A stretch of 64,000 nt of DNA from Brevundimonas sp. UBA7506. GTDB taxonomy: Bacteria; Pseudomonadota; Alphaproteobacteria; Caulobacterales; Caulobacteraceae. Below are positions 16,653-24,454 of the stretch, in pieces (the stretch's first letter is position 1; every line of letters begins with the position of its first letter). The position numbers and the translations under genes were made by a program. The stretch lies in assembly GCF_002479495.1 (NCBI RefSeq), contig NZ_DLNQ01000005.1:505095-569094 (forward strand), in the 5' to 3' direction. Under the pieces are notes generated by a model. That model was not told the DNA's origin. It saw only the letters and a program-made list of their open reading frames with translations, and searched no databases.

Positions 16653-19175
16653 TCAGTAGCGAACGGTGAAGCCCACGCCGTAGCTGGCGGGGCGTCCGGC
16701 GATGAAGGTCGGCAGGCCGAGCGCATCGCCCGTATTGCCCGCGTCCTTGATGTATTCCTCGTCCAGCAGGTTCTCGCCGAAGGCCTCGACGCCCCAGTTT
16801 CCGGACGCCGGAGCGTAGCGGACCCGCAGGTTCAGCAAGCCGTAGCTGTCCTGATATTCGTCCTGGACCAGGTCGGCGACGAAGTTCTGGGTCTGCAAGG
16901 CCGGGATGTCGTTGTTGTCGTCGAAGAAGACCTTGGACTGCCAGGTCCAGGTCGGCTGGACCTCGACCACGCCGCCCGCGACCGGCAGACGCCAGATCGC
17001 GCCGATCGAGGCCATGTTGTCCGGCGACAGGCGGAAATGGTTGCCGTCATAGAGGCCCGCTTCAAAGCGCGAGTGGTTGTAGCCGTAGGTGCCGAACAGA
17101 TCGACGTTCTCGGCGGCGGCCCAGAAGACCTGCCCCTCGAAGCCATAGGCGCTGGCCTCGCCCGCATTGGTGGTGATGAAGCGGGTGCCTTCCTGGACCG
17201 TGGTCTGGAAGTTGTCATAGGCGTAGTGGAAGACCGCGCCGTCCAGACGCAGGCGACCGTCCATCAGCGCCGCCTTGGCGCCGATTTCGAAGCTGTCGAC
17301 CGTCTCAGCCTCGATGACCTTGAAGGTCGGCGCGCCCAGCGGAGCGGAAGGGCCGCTAACGCTCAGAACCTCAGGGCGACGGCCCCGCGCGTAGTTGGCG
17401 TAGAGGCTGGCCTCGTCCGACAGGGCGTAACGGGCGGTCAGACGCCAGGTGAAGCCGTCGTCCTCATGGTCGCCGTAGACGAAGTCGCCGTTGTTGGCGG
17501 TCGGCTGGGCCGTCAGGCCAAAGAGCGGCAGGGCCGAGGCCGGCAGGTTGACTGCATTGGGATTGGCCAGACCGCCCAGCAGGGCCGGAACCTGGGCTGC
17601 CGGGACCGCGCCCTGCAGCACCGCCAGCAGACCGCCGGCGATGGACCGGCCGTTGGCGACCGAGCTGGCGTAGCCCGTGGTCTTGTCATCGCGGGTGTAG
17701 CGAACCCCGCCCGCGAACTCGAGCCGGTCCGTGGCCTTGAACGTCAGATCAGCGAACAGGTCCCAGGAGGTCAGATCGGCGCTGTTGATCGGGATCTCGA
17801 TGTGCGCCGACTTCAGGTTCGCCGCGATCGGCGCGGCCAGGGCCCCGGCGCCCAGCGGCGTCAGCGTCGCCTGCAGGAACTGGCGCGCCACGGTCGGATA
17901 GGCCGAAACCGGCAGGGTGTTGTGACCGACCGCCGTGGGCGAGCCGTCCAGCAGTCCGGCCAGTTGGGCCAGGGCGATGCGCTCGTCGAACTGGGTCGGC
18001 GTGCGCTGATAGCCCTCCTCGCGGAACCAGCCGGCGCCGGCGAAGCCCGACAGGCGCCCGCCATTGTCCCAGTTCAGTCGGAACTCCTGGCTCCATTGCT
18101 CGCCATAGGCCTCCTCCGCCGCCGTCAGCAGCGGCAGCGACAAACCGTCAGCGTCGAAGGTCTCGTAGGAGTCGAACTGGCGATAGGCCGTGGTCGAGTT
18201 CAGCGACAGCGACGGCGTCAGCGTCCACTTCACCAAGCCCGTCACGCCCCAGACCTTGCGGTCCAGACCCAGGCTCTTGCCGCCGTCGAAGGCGGCGCCC
18301 GGCGTCAGTGCCGCGCCGTCCCACGGCGCCCGCCTGCCCAGAACCGCACCCGTCGTCGGGTCGGCGGGATCATAGGCGATGGACTTGAACGAGGTGCCGG
18401 TGGCGGCGTCGGTCTGATAGTTGGCGATCAGGTCGGCGCGCAGGGTGTCCATCGGCGTCCAGGCGCCCGACAGGCGGAAGGCCTTGGTTTCGATGCCGTT
18501 GTAGTCTTCCCCGCCCAGCAGGTTCTCGACCGCACCGTCGCGGGTCTTCATCCGCGTGGCCAGACGCAGGGCCGCATCCTCGCCTACCGGCGCGTTCACG
18601 AAACCCTCGACCGAGCGGTAGCCGTAGTCGCCGATCTCGGCGCGCATCTCGGCGTCGAACTGCCCCGGACGGGCGCGGTTCTGCACCAGATTGACCGCCC
18701 CGATCAAGGCGCCGCGACCATAGAGGGTCGATTGCGGTCCCTTGGCGATCTCGACCCGCTCCAGATCGAACAACTCGACATAGGAACCGCGCGACTTGGA
18801 GATCGACACCCCGTCCTGGAACACCGAAACGCGCGGCTCGGCCGTGGCCGCGCCCGAGTCCGAGGTGATGCCCCGCATGACGAAGCCCGGATTGTTCGGC
18901 GACTGGTTCTGCACCAGGAAACCGGGCACGAAGGCCGACAGCTGTTCGAACTCCTGCACGCCCAGGTTCTCCAGGAACTGGCCGCTATAGGCCGTCAGGG
19001 CGAAAGGAACCTCGATCGGGTCCTGAGCACGCAGCTGGGCGGTGACGATGACGTCGTCCACTGTCGAGACATGGTCCTGGGCCACGCTCTGGGCCTGGGC
19101 CGCGCCGCCCGCCATCAGACCCAGCATCGCCGCGCCCGTCAGCAGGCCAGCCTTGTTCGCTACGGATTTCATCAT
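16653..19175 (-). CDS. TonB-dependent outer-membrane receptor
   Basis: This 840-aa receptor has a signal peptide ending GGAAQAQ, a TonB-box-like DDVIVTAQ, a plug domain (FVMRGITSD, ERVEIAKGPQSTLYGRGALIGAVNLV) and a 22-strand barrel ending in GVGFTVRY. Start ATG-ATG 19175/19172 follows AAGGGGG at proper spacing. The frame open upstream of it is not needed. It is first gene of a two-gene unit with phoD, so phosphate-ester or metal uptake is the best guess. Sequence alone does not give the ligand. Confidence 0.9.
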   Translation of the reverse strand: MMKSVANKAGLLTGAAMLGLMAGGAAQAQSVAQDHVSTVDDVIVTAQLRAQDPIEVPFALTAYSGQFLENLGVQEFEQLSAFVPGFLVQNQSPNNPGFVMRGITSDSGAATAEPRVSVFQDGVSISKSRGSYVELFDLERVEIAKGPQSTLYGRGALIGAVNLVQNRARPGQFDAEMRAEIGDYGYRSVEGFVNAPVGEDAALRLATRMKTRDGAVENLLGGEDYNGIETKAFRLSGAWTPMDTLRADLIANYQTDAATGTSFKSIAYDPADPTTGAVLGRRAPWDGAALTPGAAFDGGKSLGLDRKVWGVTGLVKWTLTPSLSLNSTTAYRQFDSYETFDADGLSLPLLTAAEEAYGEQWSQEFRLNWDNGGRLSGFAGAGWFREEGYQRTPTQFDERIALAQLAGLLDGSPTAVGHNTLPVSAYPTVARQFLQATLTPLGAGALAAPIAANLKSAHIEIPINSADLTSWDLFADLTFKATDRLEFAGGVRYTRDDKTTGYASSVANGRSIAGGLLAVLQGAVPAAQVPALLGGLANPNAVNLPASALPLFGLTAQPTANNGDFVYGDHEDDGFTWRLTARYALSDEASLYANYARGRRPEVLSVSGPSAPLGAPTFKVIEAETVDSFEIGAKAALMDGRLRLDGAVFHYAYDNFQTTVQEGTRFITTNAGEASAYGFEGQVFWAAAENVDLFGTYGYNHSRFEAGLYDGNHFRLSPDNMASIGAIWRLPVAGGVVEVQPTWTWQSKVFFDDNNDIPALQTQNFVADLVQDEYQDSYGLLNLRVRYAPASGNWGVEAFGENLLDEEYIKDAGNTGDALGLPTFIAGRPASYGVGFTVRY

Positions 19176-19300
19176 CGCATCCCCCTTGAAGGTCCGGGAG
19201 GCGTAGTGGGCGTCGGTGTCGCACCCACGACGCCTCCGCAAATCCACAGTGAAGCTGGCGCTTCAAATCAGCGACCAACACTCCGGATGCGAAACAGTTT

Positions 19301-19338
19301 TAAAGAGACAAGGGAGGCGCCGCTCGTCGACGCCTCCC
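19301..19338 (-). terminator. Terminator of the radical-SAM/udgX operon
   Basis: Read on the minus strand, GGGAGGCG (19331-19338) pairs with CGCCTCCC (19312-19319), with an 11-nt loop, followed by TTGTCTCTTT. It lies about 70 bp after the udgX stop and before the TonB receptor start, so it separates the two minus-strand units. Confidence 0.7.
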
Positions 19339-19404
19339 CTGCCGTCAATGTAGACAAGCGACGCTAGTGGTCACTGCTCGTGGCCCTGCCGAGGTCGGAC
19401 CGGA

Positions 19405-20850
19405 TCAGGCCAACTCCGCTTCTTTCCAAGCCATCCTGAGGTCTTCGACGAGTGTCGCATAGGCGCGGCGACGCGCTTCAGGATCGGGCGCACGCAAGAC
19501 AAAGGCGGGATGGAGCGTCAGCAGAACGCGCGCGCCATCCGAGGTTTCAATCACGGCGCCCCGCTCCGACAGGATGGAGGGCTTTCGTCCCAGGACCGCC
19601 AGGCCCGCGGTCGCGCCCATGGCGAGGATGAGCCGCGGTTTGACGAGTCTTCGTTCCTGATCGAGCCACCAACGGCAGGCCTGGACCTCGCCCGCGCCGG
19701 GCGTCTTGTGCAGGCGGCGCTTGCCGCGCGGCTCATGCTTGAAGTGCTTGACCGCATTGGTCAGGTAGACCTCTGCGCGATGGACGCCCGCTTCAGCCAG
19801 GGCGGCGTCGAGAACCTGACCTGCTGGCCCGACGAAGGGTTGTCCCGCCAGGTCTTCATGATCGCCGGGCTGCTCGCCCACGATCATCAGACGCGCCTCG
19901 CGCGCTCCCTGCCCGCAAACGCCCTGGGTCGCATCCCGCCAGAGGGGGCAGCGACGGCAGTTCTGCACGCCTCGCTCCAGGTCCGCCGGTTCCAAGGCGA
20001 CAAGCTCATCGGTCGCCGTCCGATCCACGGTCGGCGGGCGAAGGCGCCGGAACTTCTCATTGGGAAGGGGCGAGGGTTCGGAGACCATGACCTCGGTGCG
20101 GGTCGCCGCAGAGGCCACCAGTCCGGGGATCAGAGACGCCTCGGGCAGGTTCTTCCAGTACCGCTTCGGCATCTCCGACTGCATCATGCGCGTGCGCAGA
20201 CGCGCCGGATTAAAGGTCGAGGCATAGTAGGTGCGCCAGAAGTCCTCGACCTCGTCGTCCTGCGGCGCCTCCTCCTGTCGTCCCGGCGGGCCGAAGACGA
20301 GCCTGTCCCCCTCCCAGTGAGCGGTCCCGTCCGGCGTGAGAATGGTCCACCGCATCGCGCTGTAGCGTCGCGCGAAGAAGGGGGCGGTCTTCTCCAGTAC
20401 GCGATGCGCCGGCTCGAACCAGGCGACCCAGCGGTCGCCTTGCCCATCCCTTGTCTCGCGAAAACGGACGAAGGCCTTCATCTTGTGGCTGGCGCGGCGC
20501 ACGTTCTTCACACGCTCGGCCGCTGCGGCGACATCCGGATCAGACGCCACCCGCATCAGATCAGGTTCGTCCCGCAGCCGCCACAGCAACCGGTACATCA
20601 GGTCGAACCGATCCGGCGCGCGATGCAGGATCAGGTCGCCTGCTGTTTCCATGAAGGCTCGAGGGACGACGAAGGCGTCGTCCCCGGCGACCGCGCTCGC
20701 CTCCCCGTCAGCGTCGAAAAGCCCGCCCTGGAAAGAACCGGCCGTGACAAAGCGGACGCTGGCGGGCTCGACCCCGCCCATGCGTAGCCGGCGCGCGACC
20801 GCCTTCCATCCGGCGAAATCCGTCTCAGTCTCCAGCCTGACGGTGCGCAT
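19405..20850 (-). CDS. udgX: UdgX-type uracil-DNA binding protein with N-terminal DUF4130
   Basis: This 481-aa protein has an N-terminal DUF4130 domain (about 1-265; VRRASHKMKAFVRFRE, TFNPARLRTRMMQSEMPKRYWKNLPEA) fused to a family-4-like uracil-DNA glycosylase domain with Fe-S cysteines (NCRRCPLW, QACRW). Motif A is GEQPGDHED (325-333). The insert GKRRLH ends in His381, equivalent to the KRRIH loop of mycobacterial UdgX. There the histidine bonds covalently to the abasic sugar after uracil removal. The conserved histidine predicts a suicide-type uracil binder rather than a turnover enzyme. The start ATG overlaps the upstream radical-SAM stop by one base (TGATG), so the two are coupled. Confidence 0.9.
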   Translation of the reverse strand: MRTVRLETETDFAGWKAVARRLRMGGVEPASVRFVTAGSFQGGLFDADGEASAVAGDDAFVVPRAFMETAGDLILHRAPDRFDLMYRLLWRLRDEPDLMRVASDPDVAAAAERVKNVRRASHKMKAFVRFRETRDGQGDRWVAWFEPAHRVLEKTAPFFARRYSAMRWTILTPDGTAHWEGDRLVFGPPGRQEEAPQDDEVEDFWRTYYASTFNPARLRTRMMQSEMPKRYWKNLPEASLIPGLVASAATRTEVMVSEPSPLPNEKFRRLRPPTVDRTATDELVALEPADLERGVQNCRRCPLWRDATQGVCGQGAREARLMIVGEQPGDHEDLAGQPFVGPAGQVLDAALAEAGVHRAEVYLTNAVKHFKHEPRGKRRLHKTPGAGEVQACRWWLDQERRLVKPRLILAMGATAGLAVLGRKPSILSERGAVIETSDGARVLLTLHPAFVLRAPDPEARRRAYATLVEDLRMAWKEAELA

Positions 20851-22091
20851 CAGAACAGGCTCAACTGTTCCGGTGCGCGGCTGGGGGCCAGTCGGGCGCG
20901 AAGATCAGCCGCGTCGGTCAATCCTCCGGGTGTCCAGTCCACGGCGACGATCCAGGGGCGCACCTTGTCTATGGAACGCGTCAGACGCGCCACGTCCTCC
21001 AGGCGCAGGGTGCGATAGCGCCGGACCGACAGGATGCGATCCACCGCCTTCACCCCCAGCCCCGGAACGCGCAACAGATCTTCGCGGGCCGCCAGATTGA
21101 CATCCGTCGGGAAGACGTCGCGCCGCTTCAACGCCCAGGCCAGCTTGGGATCGACCGCCAGATCCAGCATGCCGTCCGACGCCCCCTCCCCGATCTCGGG
21201 CGCGGTGAAGCCGTAGAAGCGCATCAGCCAGTCCGCCTGATAGAGGCGATGCTCGCGCATGAGCGGGGGTTTTGACAGCGGCAGGATGCTGGAGCTGTCG
21301 GGAATGGGGCTGAAGGCCGAATAATAGACCCGGCGCAGGCGGTAACCGCCATAGAGAGAGGCGCTGCGGTCCAGGATTTCCGTGTCCGGCGCGCCGTCCG
21401 CCCCGACGATCAGTTGGGTCGACTGGCCCGCGGGCGCAAAAGCCGGGGGGCGGGCACGGTCCCTCTTTTCGGGCCTTGCCGCTTCCAGCCTCAGCCTGAC
21501 CTGCCCCATGGTCTTGCGGATCAGGCGGGCGTCCTTTTCGGGCGCCAACCGCCCCAGGGCCTCGTCGCGCGGCAGCTCGATGTTGGCCGACAGACGGTCG
21601 GCGTAGCGTCCCGCCAAAGCCACCAGCCGTTCGTCCGCCTGGGGGATCAGCTTGAGGTGGATATAGCCTCGAAAGTCGTGATCCTCGCGCAGGCGGCGTG
21701 CAACCTCGACCAGCTGCTCCATCGTGTAATCCCCCGAGCGAACGACGCCGGACGAGAGGAACAGTCCCTCGATGTAGTTGCGCTTGTAGAAGGCCAGCGT
21801 CAGGTCGACCACCTCGTCGACCGTGAACCGCGCCCGCTCGACGTTCGAGGACGACCGATTGATGCAGTAGACGCAATCGTAGATGCAGAAGTTGGTCAGC
21901 AGTATCTTCAGCAGGCTGACGCAGCGCCCGTCCGGCGTATAGGCGTGGCAGATTCCCATACCCTCCGTCGAACCTACGCCCTTGCCCCCGAGGGAGTTGC
22001 GCCTGGGGGCGCCGGAGGATGCGCACGAGGCGTCATACTTGGCCGCGTCGGACAGGATGGAGAGCTTTCGTCGAAGTTCGATACGCGCCAT
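20850..22091 (-). CDS. UDG-linked radical SAM protein (putative DNA modification/repair)
   Basis: This 413-aa member of the radical SAM family regularly found next to UdgX-type proteins has a 4Fe-4S motif C69-x3-C73-x2-C76 (CIYDCVYC). Conserved GKGVGSTEGMGICHAYTPDG precedes it, and a C-terminal helix-hairpin-helix DNA-binding motif (LLRVPGLGVKAVDRILSVRRYR) is at about 340-370. The reaction is unknown; acting on damaged DNA is the usual proposal. Start ATG 22091 follows AGGA at somewhat long spacing. A perfect LexA-type box lies 3 bp upstream, so the operon is probably SOS-induced. udgX follows with a 1-nt overlap. Confidence 0.88.
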   Translation of the reverse strand: MARIELRRKLSILSDAAKYDASCASSGAPRRNSLGGKGVGSTEGMGICHAYTPDGRCVSLLKILLTNFCIYDCVYCINRSSSNVERARFTVDEVVDLTLAFYKRNYIEGLFLSSGVVRSGDYTMEQLVEVARRLREDHDFRGYIHLKLIPQADERLVALAGRYADRLSANIELPRDEALGRLAPEKDARLIRKTMGQVRLRLEAARPEKRDRARPPAFAPAGQSTQLIVGADGAPDTEILDRSASLYGGYRLRRVYYSAFSPIPDSSSILPLSKPPLMREHRLYQADWLMRFYGFTAPEIGEGASDGMLDLAVDPKLAWALKRRDVFPTDVNLAAREDLLRVPGLGVKAVDRILSVRRYRTLRLEDVARLTRSIDKVRPWIVAVDWTPGGLTDAADLRARLAPSRAPEQLSLF

Positions 22092-22093
22092 TT

Positions 22094-22108
22094 GTTCATG
22101 ATACGTTC
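22094..22108. promoter_or_regulatory. LexA (SOS) box, GTTC-N7-GTTC
   Basis: GTTC (22094-22097), seven bases ATGATAC, then GTTC (22105-22108). This is the exact direct-repeat LexA operator of alphaproteobacteria such as Caulobacter. It sits 3-17 bp upstream of the radical-SAM start codon on the minus-strand gene, a place where bound LexA would block elongation or the promoter. The other side faces the ParD-like/map unit about 250 bp away. Confidence 0.8.
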
Positions 22109-22319
22109 CTTTCTCGACGAGGTACAGCGTGACCGTAAAGCATGGGTCAGAAGGCCAATGGAGCCGTCTGCCAGAGGACGCCGATCCCGGCGACCAGAGC
22201 CCTTGGCAGACCCGCGCCGCTCTCGCCCTGGGCGACAAGCCCTACCGCATGTTTGAAGTCTGAAGCGGCCGAGGCCCGCAGGCGGATCACCGCATGCGCT
22301 TGCCCTTCAAGACATGTCG

Positions 22320-22347
22320 ATATATGATTCATGTGCGAAACATATAT
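22320..22347. promoter_or_regulatory. Inverted repeat upstream of the ParD-like gene
   Basis: ATATATG (22320-22326) and CATATAT (22341-22347) are perfect inverted arms around a 14-bp spacer, ending 12 bp before the ParD-like start. AT-rich DNA is rare here. The place and symmetry suit an operator for a ribbon-helix-helix antitoxin-like protein acting on its own promoter. This is inference from position. Confidence 0.5.
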
Positions 22348-22359
22348 TCAGAATCCCCC

Positions 22360-22572
22360 ATGGGCATCGTCAATATCGAAGACGAACTGCACGAGCAGTT
22401 GCGCCGGGCCAGCAAGGCCTCCTGTCGCTCCATCAACGCCCAAGCCGCCTTCTGGATCAGGATCGGCATGCTGGGCGAGTTGAACCCCGGCCTGTCCTTT
22501 CAGGAACTGGCCGCGCGCGAACTCAAGGCGGCCGGCGTCTGCGCCGACCTGGCCGGCTCTGCCGTCGCATGA
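22360..22572 (+). CDS. ParD-like antitoxin-family protein
   Basis: This 70-aa protein of the ParD-like (PF11903-type) family starts MGIVNIEDELHEQLRRAS with a ribbon-helix-helix-like strand, followed by SINAQAAFWIRIGML and a C-terminal SFQELAARELKAAG. ATG 22360 was preferred to upstream starts because the family begins there and the palindrome at 22320-22347 would then lie in the promoter. It overlaps map by 4 nt (ATGA). No ParE-like toxin is present; the partner position is taken by a methionine aminopeptidase. Confidence 0.75.
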   Translation: MGIVNIEDELHEQLRRASKASCRSINAQAAFWIRIGMLGELNPGLSFQELAARELKAAGVCADLAGSAVA

Positions 22573-23339
22573 CCAAGACCCCTGCCGAGATCGAACTGAT
22601 GGCCGAGGCCGGACGGCTGCTGGCTTCGGTCTTCACCTATCTGGACGGCCTGACGCTGGCAGGCATGAGCACCCTGCAGATCGATAGCCTGGTCGAGACC
22701 TTCATCGTCGATGAACTGAAAGCTCGACCTGCCAGCAAGGGCCAGTACGGCTACGGCTTCGTGCTCAACAGTTCGCGAAACCACGTCGTCTGCCACGGCG
22801 TGCCGTCCGCCGACGAGATCCTGTGCGGCGGCGACATCGTCAATCTGGACATCACGCTGGAGAAGGACGGCTTCATCGCCGATTCCAGCAAGACCTATCT
22901 CGTAGGTGATGTGGCCCGCCCCGCCCGACGCCTGGTCCAGACCACCTATGAGGCCATGTGGAAAGGGATCCGCACCGTCCGTCCCGGCGCCACTCTGGGA
23001 GATATCGGCCACGCCATTGAGCGGCACGCGACGAAGAACGGCTATTCCATCGTACGCGACTTCTGCGGCCACGGCATTGGCCGCGAGATGCACGAAGCGC
23101 CTCAGGTCCTGCACTTCGGCAAACCCGGAAGCGGCATGAGACTGCGCGAAGGCATGGTCTTCACCATCGAGCCCATGCTCAACCAGGGCCGCCGCACCGT
23201 CGAAACCCTGGACGACGGATGGACCGTCGTGACCACCGACGGCAAGCTGTCCGCCCAGTTCGAACACACCGTCGCCGTCACCCGCGACGGCGTCCGGGTC
23301 CTGACCCTTCGACCGGACGAAGGGCGGCAGGCCGCCTAG
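22569..23339 (+). CDS. map: Type I methionyl aminopeptidase
   Basis: This 256-aa enzyme removes the N-terminal Met from nascent proteins. All five metal ligands are in place: Asp94 (VNLDIT), Asp105 (FIADSSKTY), His168 (CGHGIG), Glu201 (FTIEPM) and Glu232 (QFEHT). His76 (CHGVPS) and His175 supply the usual active-site histidines. It is coupled to the ParD-like gene by an ATGA overlap, marking it as the accessory, co-regulated paralog rather than the housekeeping copy, which would be elsewhere in the chromosome (inference). It faces the convergent SDR gene with a 17-bp gap. Confidence 0.92.
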   Translation: MTKTPAEIELMAEAGRLLASVFTYLDGLTLAGMSTLQIDSLVETFIVDELKARPASKGQYGYGFVLNSSRNHVVCHGVPSADEILCGGDIVNLDITLEKDGFIADSSKTYLVGDVARPARRLVQTTYEAMWKGIRTVRPGATLGDIGHAIERHATKNGYSIVRDFCGHGIGREMHEAPQVLHFGKPGSGMRLREGMVFTIEPMLNQGRRTVETLDDGWTVVTTDGKLSAQFEHTVAVTRDGVRVLTLRPDEGRQAA

Positions 23340-23356
23340 ATCAGGCGGGCTTTTGG

Positions 23357-24250
23357 TCAGCCGATCCCGGCCCCGCCGGTCACGCCCCAGACCTCTCCGG
23401 TGACGAAGCTGGCTTCCTGGGAGGCCAGCAGGACATAGACCGGAGCGATCTCCACGGGCTGCCCCGGCCGGCCGAAGGCGCTGTGGGCCCCGAACCGCTC
23501 GACCTTCTCCTGGGGCTGACCGCCGCTGGGCTGAAGGACGGTCCAGAAGGGGCCCGGCGCGACGGCGTTCACGCGCACGCCCTTTTCGATCATCTGCTTG
23601 GCCAGGGCCTTGGTGTAGGCGACGATCCCGGCCTTGGTGGTCGCATAATCCAACAGGATGTCCGACGGCTCATAAGCCTGGATCGAGGCGGTGGTGATGA
23701 TGGCCGCGCCCGGCGGCAGATGAGGCGCTGCGGCCTGACAAATCCAGTGCAAGGCGTAGAGGTTGGTCTTCATCGTGGCGTCGAAATCCGCCGTCGAGAC
23801 CTCTGATATATCCTCGCGGTACTGCTGGTGGCCGGCGTTGACGACCAGGATGTCCAGGCCGCCGAACGCCTCGACGACGCGGGCCGTCATGGTCCTGTTC
23901 CACGCTTCGTCACTGACGTCGCCGGCCAGGCCCAGGGCCTTAACCCCGGCCTTCTCGATCAGGGCGACCACCTCTGCGGCGTCCGCCTCCTCGGACGGCA
24001 GGTAGCCGATGGCCACGTCCGCACCTTCTCGGGCAAACGCGATCGCCGTCGCCCGCCCGATGCCGGAATCACCGCCCGTGATCAGGGCCCGGCGCCCTTT
24101 CAGACGGCCATGTCCGACATAGCTGTCCTCTCCGTGGTCGGGCCGCGGGATCATCCGGCCCGCCAGGCCGGGTTCAGCCTGGGGCTGACGGGGAAAGGGC
24201 GGTCGGGGATACTGGCTGCGCGGATCCTGCATGGCGAGGCGATCGGGCAT
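23357..24250 (-). CDS. SDR family oxidoreductase (YhdF/GSP39-like)
   Basis: This 297-aa extended-N-terminus SDR opens with the family-typical QDPRSQYPRPPFP and the GLAGRMIPRPDHGEDSY leader. The NAD(P) motif TGGDSGIGRA, NAGHQQYRE and the catalytic YATTKAG follow, with Ser in TTASIQAYEP. Relatives are annotated general stress protein 39 or glucose 1-dehydrogenase-like, with unproven substrates. Start ATG 24250 has GAGGAAGA at ideal spacing. ATG 24232 is an in-frame alternative. I saw no GGAAC-type stress promoter upstream. Confidence 0.85.
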   Translation of the reverse strand: MPDRLAMQDPRSQYPRPPFPRQPQAEPGLAGRMIPRPDHGEDSYVGHGRLKGRRALITGGDSGIGRATAIAFAREGADVAIGYLPSEEADAAEVVALIEKAGVKALGLAGDVSDEAWNRTMTARVVEAFGGLDILVVNAGHQQYREDISEVSTADFDATMKTNLYALHWICQAAAPHLPPGAAIITTASIQAYEPSDILLDYATTKAGIVAYTKALAKQMIEKGVRVNAVAPGPFWTVLQPSGGQPQEKVERFGAHSAFGRPGQPVEIAPVYVLLASQEASFVTGEVWGVTGGAGIG

Positions 24251-24454
24251 GGGTCTTCCTCGTTTTGGTGCTTGGCCCCGGCCAGGGGCGGCGCGGGGGA
24301 CGCCGATCTAATGTCCTCGTCCCTCGCGACGTTCCACCCGGCCGCCGACCCGACCCTCGCAACGCTGGCGAGCCCGCCGCGTTCTCCCTTGCCGTCCCAC
24401 GGCGCGCTTGCCGCCGCCGGGCGACGGCCTTCACCTGGAGACGCCTGAAAGCGC

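Noticed and set aside
19176..19300. Pho box in front of the TonB receptor/phoD unit
   Set aside because: No pair of CTGTCAT-like half sites with proper spacing could be read.
16572..19367. 931-aa plus-strand open frame over the TonB receptor
   Set aside because: Antisense shadow; the minus-strand protein carries the plug, barrel and signal peptide.
22094..22119. GGAAC on the minus strand near the radical SAM start as an EcfG promoter
   Set aside because: No GTT at 16-17 bp; the sequence is part of the LexA box and ribosome-site region.
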